Assembly: GCA_024404655.1 (NCBI GenBank)
Contig: JAKSPR010000006.1
Span: 1-21,561 of the forward strand
Length of the DNA: 21,561 nucleotides
Source of the DNA: Clostridia bacterium
GTDB taxonomy: Bacteria; Bacillota; Clostridia; Oscillospirales; CAG-272
Reading direction: 5' to 3'
A model generated the notes under the pieces. It searched no databases. It saw only the letters and a program-made list of their open reading frames with translations, and was not told the DNA's origin. The position numbers and the translations under genes were made by a program. Position 1 is the stretch's first letter. The number at the start of each line of letters is the position of its first letter. This document shows positions 14,406-21,561 of this stretch, piece by piece.

Positions 14406-15983
14406 ATGAAATACAGCGTTTATTCTGCAAGCGAATGGGTTTTTCCGGACGCAGAATGCAGCGGAGTTCATTCCGTCACCCTGCACAGCGCAAGAAATGC
14501 AAACACCGGTTTTCAGCTCAAACTCACTGACATACCGGAGCACACACCGATCTCCGTTTCCCATCCTTTCGGAAGTCCGTTGATTCTGGAAGCATACCGG
14601 CTTGTGGACGTTATGGTTGAGAAGAATACCGGACGTGTCGGCTTTACGTGGTCAGAGTCCGATGGCGAACCGGAATATGTTACCCGCCGTGCACCGTTCC
14701 GTGTGTATGATCCGATCCGTCCATACCGAAACGGTAAGGAATTTGCGGGGGCAGAAGCGAGCGCATTCTATTTCTGTTTCCATATCCCGCAGTCTGTTGT
14801 CCCCGGAGATTATGCCGAAGAAATCACTGTAACAGCAGGAGACGAGAGTATAACGGTTCCCGTTACCGTCCGCGTTTACCGGGCAGAGGTTCCTCCGATG
14901 GAAACACTGGATGTGACCAACTGGTTCTCCGTCGGCAACATGGCGAGAAGCCACAAAGCGGAACCATGGTCTGAGGAGCATTGGGAGATCATCCGCCGCT
15001 ACGGTGCTCTGATGCGCCGCGCACGGCAGAATACCTTTTGGGTCACCCGTGATCTGACACAGGTCTCAAAGGATGAAAACGGAAATTACTGTTTTGATTT
15101 TTCCCGTGCAAAACGGTTGATCGAAATGTATCTTGATATGGGCTTTACCGTCATTGAGGGAACACAGGTAGCTTACCGTCAGGGATGGAATTCCGAGGTA
15201 TTCCACTTATGGGACGGAGAGCGTGAATTGCAGGCGACCTCCATTGATGGATATGCTTATCTTTCCCGGTATCTGACTGCGTGGAGAAACTTCCTTGAAG
15301 AAAACGGCTGGTATGATCTTCTGATCCAGCATGTAGCCGACGAGCCTCATGATAAATGCAAAAATGACTATTTCCGCCTGTCTTCCATTGTCAGGCAATA
15401 TCTGCCGGGCGTGGAGATCATTGAAGCGGTAGAAATTCCCGACCTTGCCGGAGCGGTTGATATCTGGGTTCCAAAGGATCATTATTACGAGAGCCATAAG
15501 GAACAGTACGAAGCTTTCCGTGCAGCGGGAAATACGATCTGGTTCTATACCTGCTGCTTCCCCGGCGGACACTTTATGAATCGACTGCTTGACAAGCCTC
15601 TGATCGAGGTACGCTATCTGCACTGGGGCAATTTCAAGTACCGTATGCCCGGCTTCCTCCACTGGGGATTGAATCATTATTACGATTTTCAGGATCCCTT
15701 TGAAAATACCACCCCTCTGCATGACAAGGTGAATATCAAGTATCTGCCTGCGGGAGATTCGCATCTGGTTTATCCGGGAGACGATGGTCCGTGGAGCTCC
15801 ATGCGTCTGGAAAATCACTGCTTCGGTGCGCAGGATTATGAACTGTTCTCCATCCTTGCAGGAAAAGATGAGGCAGAGGCGCAGTCCCTGTGTGACAGCA
15901 TGGTTCGTGCTTTTGATGATTTTGAAAAGGATCCTGCTGTCATGGAAGAAACCCGTATCCGGCTTCTGGAAGCACTCAACTGA
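14406..15983 (+). CDS. GH123-like glycosidase (DUF4091 family)
   Basis: The protein has 525 residues and no signal peptide, so it is probably cytosolic. An N-terminal beta-sandwich (about 1-160, with GDYAEEITVTAGDESITVPVTV) precedes a TIM-barrel-like part. The motif HVADEPHD has Asp312-Glu313, matching the adjacent Asp-Glu pair that GH123 beta-N-acetylgalactosaminidases use for substrate-assisted catalysis. Further conserved-looking pieces are DIWVPKDHYYE, WFYTCCFPGG, RYLHWGNFKYRMPGFLHWGLNHYY and GDSHLVYPGDDGPWSSMRLE, characteristic of DUF4091 proteins. It may release GalNAc or a related sugar from host or dietary glycans, but the substrate is inferred from the family only. The ATG at 14406 follows AAAGGAG (14392-14398, spacing 7). 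It is monocistronic, with its own promoter and terminator. Confidence 0.85.
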   Translation: MKYSVYSASEWVFPDAECSGVHSVTLHSARNANTGFQLKLTDIPEHTPISVSHPFGSPLILEAYRLVDVMVEKNTGRVGFTWSESDGEPEYVTRRAPFRVYDPIRPYRNGKEFAGAEASAFYFCFHIPQSVVPGDYAEEITVTAGDESITVPVTVRVYRAEVPPMETLDVTNWFSVGNMARSHKAEPWSEEHWEIIRRYGALMRRARQNTFWVTRDLTQVSKDENGNYCFDFSRAKRLIEMYLDMGFTVIEGTQVAYRQGWNSEVFHLWDGERELQATSIDGYAYLSRYLTAWRNFLEENGWYDLLIQHVADEPHDKCKNDYFRLSSIVRQYLPGVEIIEAVEIPDLAGAVDIWVPKDHYYESHKEQYEAFRAAGNTIWFYTCCFPGGHFMNRLLDKPLIEVRYLHWGNFKYRMPGFLHWGLNHYYDFQDPFENTTPLHDKVNIKYLPAGDSHLVYPGDDGPWSSMRLENHCFGAQDYELFSILAGKDEAEAQSLCDSMVRAFDDFEKDPAVMEETRIRLLEALN

Positions 15984-15991
15984 ATATTTCC

Positions 15992-16028
15992 CCGGCTGCC
16001 GCATTTCAGATCCGGCAGCCGGATTTTT
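15992..16028 (+). terminator. Terminator of the GH123-like gene
   Basis: A perfect 10-bp GC-rich stem (15992-16001 with 16013-16022) with an 11-nt loop is followed by ATTTTTG and a further T-rich run. Confidence 0.92.
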
Positions 16029-16095
16029 GTTTTTCTTTCGGAAAAACAGGGGGATTGTGAATATCCATATAAAAAACGGAAAAAATAGATTCGGT

Positions 16096-16116
16096 CGGAT
16101 CGTTTGTACCGATCCG
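16096..16116 (+). other. Inverted repeat upstream of the M23 peptidase gene
   Basis: CGGATCG (16096-16102) and CGATCCG (16110-16116) are separated by 7 nt, 32 bases before the start codon. It could be an operator or a leader hairpin. I could not find a convincing sigma-A promoter nearby, which would fit use of another sigma factor, but this is weak negative evidence. Confidence 0.5.
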
Positions 16117-16148
16117 GAAAATTTCCATTTTCAGAAAGGAAACCGAAC

Positions 16149-16964
16149 ATGAAAACAGAGACCCGCATCAGCAAAAAATATCTGACATCAGCCGCGATAT
16201 GGTGTACCGCGCTGCTTCTGGTCGTACTCGTCGGTGTGATGGCCTTTTTCTCCGCCGCTTCACAGAAAACCGAAAACAAGGGCATTACAGGATCGGGAAC
16301 AGAGCAGGGGAAGAATGCCGCTGCAGAGCAGCAGGAACAGGAGAACCGTCAGTCCTCCGGGCAGAAGAAAACTACGGGTACGGAAAAGAATCTTACCGGA
16401 ACAGAGGAACCGATGGCAGAAGACGCCGCCGGAATCGCTCCGGAGGAAGAACTGCCTGCCTCGGTGATCCCGGATGACACCAAGATTCCCGCCGCCACGT
16501 ATCCGGAGGTTACGGCTCCGTTTACCTGCATCATGCCGGTCAACGGGACGGTCATCAAGGATTTCACGGAGGATATTGCTGTCTACTCCCTGACGATGAA
16601 CGATTACCGTGTACACAACGGCATTGACATCTATGCACCGGTCGGGACCCGTGTGGCAGCCTGTGCAGACGGCTATGTAGAGCGCGTCTGGGAAGACCCG
16701 TTCCTCGGGGCCTGTGTACTCATCAATCACGGCGGGGAGATCCGTTCCCTTTACTGTAATCTTTCCCCTGAACGTCCCAAAGGAATGGAAGCGGGAGCGA
16801 CAGTACTGGCGGGGGATATCATCGGCGGTGTCGGCGAGAGCATGGCGACCGAGATGGCAGACAGCGATCATCTGCATTTTTCGGTGACGAAAGACGGTGT
16901 CTGCCGGAACCCTATGGACTATATCACAAACTACCGGGATGAGGGCCGCAGCTACGATGAATAA
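16149..16964 (+). CDS. M23-family (LytM) metallopeptidase, membrane-anchored, SpoIIQ-like
   Basis: The protein has 271 residues. One N-terminal membrane helix (about 13-36) is followed by a low-complexity Gln/Glu/Gly/Thr-rich stretch (about 40-115) and a C-terminal LytM domain (about 130-265). The zinc ligands are intact: HNGID with His156 and Asp160, and HLH with His241 and His243; His194 in INHGG is a further conserved position. LytM domains cut peptide cross-links in peptidoglycan. The stretch IAVYSLTMNDYRVHNGIDI and the signal-anchor layout resemble clostridial SpoIIQ, which partners SpoIIIAH around the forespore and also keeps its zinc site in several clostridia. A SpoIIQ role is an inference; a general cell-wall hydrolase is the alternative. 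The ATG at 16149 follows AAAGGA (16135-16140, spacing 8); a reading from TTG 16104 has no such site. Confidence 0.85.
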   Translation: MKTETRISKKYLTSAAIWCTALLLVVLVGVMAFFSAASQKTENKGITGSGTEQGKNAAAEQQEQENRQSSGQKKTTGTEKNLTGTEEPMAEDAAGIAPEEELPASVIPDDTKIPAATYPEVTAPFTCIMPVNGTVIKDFTEDIAVYSLTMNDYRVHNGIDIYAPVGTRVAACADGYVERVWEDPFLGACVLINHGGEIRSLYCNLSPERPKGMEAGATVLAGDIIGGVGESMATEMADSDHLHFSVTKDGVCRNPMDYITNYRDEGRSYDE

Positions 16965-17003
16965 TCTCATCGCAGGGCGATGCAGACAGAAAACGGTACT
17001 GCA

Positions 17004-17036
17004 CAGAAAAACCGCGGAATATCCGCGGTTTTTCTG
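17004..17036 (+). terminator. Terminator of the M23 peptidase gene
   Basis: A perfect 15-bp stem (17004-17018 with 17022-17036) with an ATA loop contains a T5 run in its 3' arm and is followed by ATTTTGAC. It is nearly symmetrical and may work in both directions. Confidence 0.9.
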
Positions 17037-17174
17037 ATTTTGACTGTCGTAAATTTCACAATATGCAGGAATGAAAAGATAAACTTGCAAACGGTTTTCC
17101 TGAAGTTGTCGGAATTTTGTTGATAATGTACTTATGAGACGAGATTTTCGACGGAATTATAGTCGTATTGCATA
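17037..17174. other. Intergenic stretch before the liv promoter
   Basis: This AT-rich DNA lies between the M23 terminator and the liv promoter. I see no gene, RNA or strong repeat in it. It may hold regulator sites for the liv operon, but none was identified. Confidence 0.5.
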
Positions 17175-17203
17175 TTGAAAAAATGACGGGGATGCATTAT
17201 AAT
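17175..17203 (+). promoter_or_regulatory. Sigma-A promoter of the liv operon
   Basis: TTGAAA at 17175-17180, a 17-nt spacer and TATAAT at 17198-17203. The leader to the livJ start is about 78 nt. Confidence 0.85.
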
Positions 17204-17229
17204 ATAGTATATTATTTTTATATTCGGAA

Positions 17230-17243
17230 ACTGGATATCCAGT
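17230..17243 (+). promoter_or_regulatory. Perfect 14-bp palindrome in the liv leader
   Basis: ACTGGATATCCAGT is self-complementary over all 14 bases and lies about 20 bases after the expected transcription start. Its place suits a repressor site, but no known regulator consensus was matched. Confidence 0.5.
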
Positions 17244-17287
17244 AAAGGATATGAAAATAAATTCTCAAATATAAAGAGGTAAAAGCT

Positions 17288-18463
17288 ATGAAAACATTTC
17301 TGAGAATCGCATGTCTGCTCTGCGCGATGCTTCTCTGCGTCGGTGCACTGGCATCCTGCGGAGGCGGCTCCGGTACAAACTATGCCGCTAACAACACCGA
17401 ATACTACATCGGTCTTTCCGGCCCTCTGACCGGCGGCGCAGCAGTTTACGGTATGGCTGCAAAGAATGGTGCGCAGCTGGCAGTTGATGAAATCAACGCA
17501 GCAGGCGGTCTGAACGGTGTCATGTTCAAGCTCGTCACCGTCGATGACAAGCACGACGCATCCAACATCCCCACCAACTATGCAACCCTTTACGAGGGCG
17601 GTATGCAGGTATCTCTCGGTACCGTCACCTCTGCTCCGGCTCTTGAGTTCAAGACCTACGCAAAGGATGACAACGTCTTCTTCATCACCCCCTCCGCTTC
17701 CAACGATGATGTTCCGGAATATGAGAACGGCTACCAGATGTGCTTCGCAGACGGCAACCAGGGTAAGGTCGCTGCCGACTACGTCAACGACGCATACAAG
17801 GGCCAGACCATCGGTGTCTTCTACAAGTCCGACGAAGCATACTCCAAGGGTATCTTCGATCAGTTCTCTGCAAACCTTGATTCCAGCATCACCATGGTTA
17901 CTGCATCCTTCAACGATGCAACCGCAACTGACTTCAGCACCCAGATCGACACCCTGAAGGACTGCACCTTCATCTTCATGCCCATCTATTACACTCCCGC
18001 ATCCCTGTTCATGACCCAGGCTGTCGGCATCATCGCTGACAATGCGATCTACTACGGCTGTGATGGTCTTGACGGTATCGACTCCATGGAAGGTTTCGAT
18101 GTCAACTCTGTTCCCCAGGAAATCTCCATGCTGTCTCACTTCAACTCCAAGGCAACCGACGGCGCTGCCGGCGAGTTCATCAAGAAGTATGTTGAAAAGT
18201 TCGGCGCAGACACCCTGAACCAGTTCGGCGCATCTGCTTATGACTGTGTCTATGCGATCTTCGCTGCAATGAAGGAAGCATACGAAGCAGACAACTCTTC
18301 CGTTTATGTCACGATGAGCGCATCTGACCTTTGCAAGGTTCTTGAGAAGAAGTTCCAGGGCGGCTTCAAGTTCACCGGTATCACCGGTACCGATATCACC
18401 TGGGATGCTCACGGTTATGTCAACAAGACTGCCATCAAGTACGTTGTCAAGGCAGGAAAGTAA
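17288..18463 (+). CDS. livJ: Branched-chain amino acid ABC transporter, substrate-binding lipoprotein
   Basis: The protein has 391 residues. A signal peptide ends in lipobox LASC (Cys24), so it is tethered to the outer face of the membrane. The mature part is a type I periplasmic-binding fold (ligand-binding receptor family): YYIGLSGPLTGGAAVYGMAAKNGAQLAVDEINAAGGLNG at the start, DDKHDAS, and a second lobe with VYAIFAAMKEAYEA. It captures leucine, isoleucine or valine, or a related amino acid, and delivers it to LivHM. The codons are strongly biased to a few C-ending triplets compared with the neighbours, a sign of very high expression, as is usual for binding proteins. The ATG at 17288 follows AAAGAGG (17273-17279, spacing 8). 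It is the first gene of the operon; a hairpin separates it from livH. The exact ligand cannot be read from sequence. Confidence 0.93.
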   Translation: MKTFLRIACLLCAMLLCVGALASCGGGSGTNYAANNTEYYIGLSGPLTGGAAVYGMAAKNGAQLAVDEINAAGGLNGVMFKLVTVDDKHDASNIPTNYATLYEGGMQVSLGTVTSAPALEFKTYAKDDNVFFITPSASNDDVPEYENGYQMCFADGNQGKVAADYVNDAYKGQTIGVFYKSDEAYSKGIFDQFSANLDSSITMVTASFNDATATDFSTQIDTLKDCTFIFMPIYYTPASLFMTQAVGIIADNAIYYGCDGLDGIDSMEGFDVNSVPQEISMLSHFNSKATDGAAGEFIKKYVEKFGADTLNQFGASAYDCVYAIFAAMKEAYEADNSSVYVTMSASDLCKVLEKKFQGGFKFTGITGTDITWDAHGYVNKTAIKYVVKAGK

Positions 18464-18492
18464 TCCGCGTTCCTATTTGAACTGAACAACAG

Positions 18493-18535
18493 ACGGGGTG
18501 TCTTTCTGAACAACAAGACACCCTGTTCCTGTTTT
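18493..18535 (+). terminator. Hairpin between livJ and livH (partial terminator or mRNA stabiliser)
   Basis: A 12-bp stem (18493-18504 with 18515-18526, one G-T pair) with a 10-nt loop is followed by TCCTGTTTTATGG, a weak U-tract. It lies 29 bases after livJ and 19 bases before livH. It probably lets only part of the transcripts continue, or protects the livJ message. Confidence 0.75.
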
Positions 18536-18554
18536 ATGGAAAAAGGACAGTAAC

Positions 18555-19430
18555 ATGGAAATTATCATTACTACGCTGATCAACGGATTGAGCCTGGGCG
18601 GCATTTATGCAATGATCGCTCTCGGCTATACCATGGTCTACGGTATCGCAAAGATGCTGAACTTTGCCCATGGTGATATTATCATGGTTGGTGCATATAC
18701 GATCATGGTTACCCTCGGCATCAGCGGCAATCCGATCATTGCCACGATCGCTGCGGTGATTTTCTGTATCATCCTCGGCGTGTGCGTGGAAAAAGTAGCA
18801 TACAAACCGCTGCGCGGCGCATCCCCTCTGGCCGTTCTGATCACGGCAATCGGCGTCAGCTATCTATTGCAGAGCCTTGCGCAGATCGCCTTCGGTACAG
18901 CACCGAAGAACGTCAGCGTCGGCAACATGGGCACCATCGCTCTTGGCTCTGTGAAAATTCAGGGCTATACCATCTTCACGCTGGTATGCACTGTTGTTGT
19001 GATGACCGCGCTTACGCTGTTCATCAAGTATACCAAGCTCGGCAAAGCAATGCTGGCTGTATCTGAGGACCGCGGCGCTGCACAGCTGATGGGTGTCAAT
19101 GTCAACGGTATCATTACCGTGACCTTTGCGATCGGTTCCGGCCTTGCAGCCCTTGCCGGACTCTGCACGCTGATGAAAGCACCGCTGCTTTCCAATACAT
19201 TCGGTTCCATGCCCGGTATCAAGGCATTCACGGCGGCTGTCATCGGCGGTATCGGCTCCATTCCCGGCGCTATGCTGGGCGGCATCCTGCTCGGTGTCGT
19301 CGAGAGCTGCTGCAATAAGATCTCCGTCATCGCCCCGTACACCGATGCGATTGAGTTCGGTATCCTGATTGTCATCCTGCTGATCCGTCCTACCGGATTT
19401 CTTGGCAAGAAACGGAGGGAAAAGGTATGA
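18555..19430 (+). CDS. livH: Branched-chain amino acid ABC transporter, permease LivH
   Basis: The protein has 291 residues, the family's normal length, with about eight membrane helices. The opening IITTLINGLSLGGIYAMIALGYTMVYGIAKMLNFAHGD is the LivH signature, and the EAA-like coupling region is seen in GLAALAGLCTLMKAP and FGSMPGIKAFTAAVIGGIGSIPGAMLGG. With LivM it forms the channel through which amino acids from LivJ are moved. The ATG at 18555 follows AAAAGGA (18541-18547, spacing 7). Its stop overlaps the livM start by 4 bases (ATGA), so the two permease genes are translationally coupled. Confidence 0.96.
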   Translation: MEIIITTLINGLSLGGIYAMIALGYTMVYGIAKMLNFAHGDIIMVGAYTIMVTLGISGNPIIATIAAVIFCIILGVCVEKVAYKPLRGASPLAVLITAIGVSYLLQSLAQIAFGTAPKNVSVGNMGTIALGSVKIQGYTIFTLVCTVVVMTALTLFIKYTKLGKAMLAVSEDRGAAQLMGVNVNGIITVTFAIGSGLAALAGLCTLMKAPLLSNTFGSMPGIKAFTAAVIGGIGSIPGAMLGGILLGVVESCCNKISVIAPYTDAIEFGILIVILLIRPTGFLGKKRREKV

Positions 19431-20602
19431 TCAAGTCTTTCTTCAAAACAGGCCGTTTCAGACATTATCTGAATTACCTGATTATTGTCGTTCTCCTCGT
19501 TGTTTTCTCTGTCATGTCCCTTTCCGGCGGCATGAAGTCCTCCAGCCAGTATCTGCTGGAGAAAATCGCAATTTCCATGATCCTTGCGGTCTCTCTGTCC
19601 ATCCTCGTAGGATTTTTGGGAGAATTGAGCCTTGGTCACGCCGGCTTTATGTGTGTCGGTGCGTACCTCGGCGGCAAAGTATCCGTACTTCTGTCCTCCC
19701 TGCTCGGTGAGGGTATTGTCAATCTGATCATTTCCCTCATCGTCGGCGGTATCTGCGCCGCGGTCTGCGGTATCATTGTCGGTCTGCCGGCACTGCGTCT
19801 GAAAGGTGACTATCTTGCCATTGTCACGCTGGCCTTCGGTGAGATCGTCAAGTCTCTGTTTCTCAATTCTTCCGATGCAAGCTTCGGCGGTGCGCTGGGT
19901 CTGAAAACCCCCCGTTTTGACCGTAATACCCTGTTTATCATCGCATTCATTCTTGTGCTGATCACGCTTGCCGTGATTCAGAACGTCCTTGCCAGCCGTC
20001 ACGGCCGCGCCGTGACCGCGATCCGGGACAGCGAAATTGCCGCGCGTGCAACGGGTATCAATGTCACGGAGTATAAGCTGCTCATCTTTGCGATGTCCGC
20101 ATTCTTTGCAGGCATAGCGGGCGTTCTGTTCAGCTTCTCCAACCAGAATATCCAGGCAACCAAGTTCGGTTTCAACTATTCCATTGAGATCCTTGTCATG
20201 GTCGTCCTGGGCGGCATGGGTTCTATCAACGGCTCCCTGATTGCGGCCGCCCTGATCACCTTCCTCAATGTCAAACTGGCAACAGTTCTGACCGGCAACA
20301 TGGCAGTCCTGCAGAATCTGATCTATGCGTTGGTTCTGATTATCATCGTCATTTACAATAACGCTCCGTTCCTGGCTGCATTCCGTGAGAAGTATACCCT
20401 GCATAATCTTTGGACCAAGCTGTTCGGTCATCGTGCAGAACACCGCAGAGATGACGAAAAGAGCTGGGCGCGTATTCCCACCAAGATCAACATGGACGAA
20501 CTTCTTTCCGTTGATACCACCCCCGAAGACAACCGTGCAGTACGGCTGGACGGTGACAAGCCGGATGCTCCTTCCGCATCCGACAAGGAAAGGAGCAAGT
20601 GA
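19427..20602 (+). CDS. livM: Branched-chain amino acid ABC transporter, permease LivM with long C-terminal tail
   Basis: The protein has 391 residues, longer than the usual 300-350. The membrane part (about 10-325) carries the LivM features LGELSLGHAGFMCVGAYLG, GLPALRLKGDYLAIVTLAFGEI, GRAVTAIRDSEIAARATGIN, which is the coupling loop to the ATPases, and MVVLGGMGSINGSLIGA-like segments. A hydrophilic, highly charged tail of about 66 residues follows (326-391, HNLWTKLFGHRAEHRRDDEK to SASDKERSK). It is predicted to be cytosolic and has no recognised domain. The ATG at 19427 overlaps the livH stop. The ribosome binding site of livG lies inside the last codons of this gene. Confidence 0.95.
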   Translation: MIKSFFKTGRFRHYLNYLIIVVLLVVFSVMSLSGGMKSSSQYLLEKIAISMILAVSLSILVGFLGELSLGHAGFMCVGAYLGGKVSVLLSSLLGEGIVNLIISLIVGGICAAVCGIIVGLPALRLKGDYLAIVTLAFGEIVKSLFLNSSDASFGGALGLKTPRFDRNTLFIIAFILVLITLAVIQNVLASRHGRAVTAIRDSEIAARATGINVTEYKLLIFAMSAFFAGIAGVLFSFSNQNIQATKFGFNYSIEILVMVVLGGMGSINGSLIAAALITFLNVKLATVLTGNMAVLQNLIYALVLIIIVIYNNAPFLAAFREKYTLHNLWTKLFGHRAEHRRDDEKSWARIPTKINMDELLSVDTTPEDNRAVRLDGDKPDAPSASDKERSK

Positions 20603-20605
20603 GCC

Positions 20606-21388
20606 ATGGCAGAAGAAAAATATGTTCTTGAAACCAAGCACCTCGGTATCCGTTTCGGCGGTCTGAAAGCAGCAAACGATGTCAACATCCGTATTCGCAA
20701 GAATCAGATTTACGGTCTGATCGGACCCAACGGTGCCGGAAAAACGACCATCTTCAATATGGTCACAGGCGTCTATACCCCCACCGAAGGCGAGATTTAT
20801 CTTGACGGCGAGCGCATCGACGGTCTGACACAGGAGACCATCAACCATAAGGGTATCGCAAGAACCTTCCAGAATATTCGTCTGTTCAACAACATGACGG
20901 TCGTCCGGAATGTCATGGTTGGTCTTCACAACAAGTCCGAATATAAAACCGGACTTTTCACCACGATCTTCCGTCTTCCCAAGCACTTCCGTGTAGAGCA
21001 CGAAATGCGGGAAGAGGCAAAGCGTCTGTTGGCATTGTTCGGTCTGGAAGAAGAACGCAACGAGCTTGCTTCCAATCTTCCTTACGGTAAACAGAGAAAG
21101 CTGGAGATCGCAAGAGCTCTTGCGACCGGTCCAAAGCTGCTTCTGCTGGATGAGCCTGCCGCCGGTATGAACCCGCAGGAAACGGATGAGCTGACCGAAA
21201 CTATCCGCCGTGTCCGCGACGAATTTGATATGACGATTCTTCTGATTGAGCATGATATGAGCCTTGTCTCCGGTATCTGTGATGAAGTTACGGTGTTGAA
21301 CTTCGGTACGACACTTGCGCAAGGCAATGTCAGTGACGCACTTTCCGATCCCGAGGTCATCCGCGCATACCTCGGCGATGACAACTGA
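20606..21388 (+). CDS. livG: Branched-chain amino acid ABC transporter, ATPase LivG
   Basis: The protein has 260 residues and is a complete ATPase: Walker A GPNGAGKTT near residue 40, Q-loop RTFQNIRLF, signature LPYGKQRKLEIARAL in place of the LSGGQ form, as usual for LivG, Walker B LLLLDEPAAG, D-loop GMNP and the switch His in LIEHDM. The C-terminal DPEVIRAYLGDD is the typical LivG tail. It powers LivHM as a dimer with LivF. The ATG at 20606 follows AAAGGAG (20589-20595, spacing 10) and lies 3 bases after the livM stop. Confidence 0.97.
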   Translation: MAEEKYVLETKHLGIRFGGLKAANDVNIRIRKNQIYGLIGPNGAGKTTIFNMVTGVYTPTEGEIYLDGERIDGLTQETINHKGIARTFQNIRLFNNMTVVRNVMVGLHNKSEYKTGLFTTIFRLPKHFRVEHEMREEAKRLLALFGLEEERNELASNLPYGKQRKLEIARALATGPKLLLLDEPAAGMNPQETDELTETIRRVRDEFDMTILLIEHDMSLVSGICDEVTVLNFGTTLAQGNVSDALSDPEVIRAYLGDDN

Positions 21389-21401
21389 GGAGGGTTAGGC
21401 A

Positions 21402-21561
21402 ATGGCATTATTAAAGGTTGAAAATCTGAAAGTCAACTATGGCCTGATCCAGGCGATAAAAGGTGTTTCTTTTGAAGTCAATCAAGGTGAAATCGTTGCT
21501 CTGATCGGTGCAAACGGTGCCGGAAAGACCACCATCATGCATGCGGTCAGTGGTCTGATTC
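21402..21561 (+). CDS. livF: Branched-chain amino acid ABC transporter, ATPase LivF (5' part only)
   Basis: The gene is cut by the end of the window; 53 codons are visible. MALLKVENLKVNYGLIQAIK is the classic LivF start, and IGANGAGKTT is Walker A. The ATG at 21402 follows GAGGAGG (21387-21393, spacing 8), which overlaps the livG stop codon. It completes the livJHMGF order. Confidence 0.96.
   Translation, partial: MALLKVENLKVNYGLIQAIKGVSFEVNQGEIVALIGANGAGKTTIMHAVSGLI

Noticed and set aside
17250..17275. CodY-like AT-rich motif before livJ
   Set aside because: The match to the CodY consensus is poor and can be explained by the AT-rich leader.
17132..18412. Minus-strand frame opposite livJ
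   Set aside because: It overlaps the livJ promoter and gene, and its Asp/Val/Gly-rich translation is the mirror of livJ codon bias.
18965..21322. A 785-codon open frame on the minus strand opposite livH-livG
   Set aside because: The plus strand holds three unmistakable transporter genes here; the minus frame is low-complexity and lacks a start signal.
1..21561. CRISPR arrays, insertion sequences, attachment sites or phage genes
   Set aside because: No spaced short repeats, transposase or integrase motifs were seen, and the tRNA gene has no duplicated 3' end nearby.

Overview
The window looks like chromosomal DNA of a low-to-medium GC Firmicute of the class Clostridia, probably a gut member of the Oscillospirales or a neighbouring order. 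This rests on strong AGGAGG-type ribosome binding sites, sigma-A promoters with 17-nt spacers, a HrcA/CIRCE operator, a TPP riboswitch in front of an ECF-type thiT, lipoproteins with clostridial lipoboxes, and an M23 protein resembling SpoIIQ. No phage, transposon, integrase or CRISPR signal was seen.

Layout. Bases 1-349 hold the 3' end of a clan-D alpha-galactosidase-like glycosidase. Next comes htpG (575-2473), with a perfect CIRCE directly after its promoter. A bidirectional terminator separates it from the minus-strand thiT (2552-3118), which has a complete TPP riboswitch, terminator hairpin and promoter. A carbohydrate block follows on the plus strand. It consists of a 1246-residue lipoprotein with a parallel beta-helix and InlB-type repeats (3548-7288), almost touching a cytosolic five-bladed beta-propeller glycosidase (7290-8276). 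A minus-strand aldose 1-epimerase-like gene (8375-9247) is divergent from a PHP-domain protein gene (9431-10486).

The middle part has a membrane-anchored XRE regulator (10600-11061) and a solitary ABC exporter (11252-13138) whose ATPase domain carries an insertion of about 44 residues. On the minus strand follow an SGNH-hydrolase lipoprotein (13187-14029) and a tRNA-Lys(UUU) (14187-14262). On the plus strand follow a GH123/DUF4091-like protein (14406-15983) and an M23/SpoIIQ-like peptidase (16149-16964).

The right end is a branched-chain amino acid uptake operon livJ-livH-livM-livG-livF. It has one promoter, a hairpin between the binding-protein gene and the permease genes, and short or overlapping junctions further on. 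livF runs off the window.

Most transcription units are short. They have recognisable TTGACA-N17-TATAAT promoters and strong hairpin terminators, and convergent pairs share one bidirectional terminator. The glycosidases, epimerase and possibly the PHP protein suggest breakdown of a plant or host glycan, with one lipid-anchored enzyme outside and others inside, but the substrate cannot be read from the sequence. I see no clear-cut new defence or mobile system. The best candidates for new biology are the beta-helix/beta-propeller pair and the ABC ATPase insertion.
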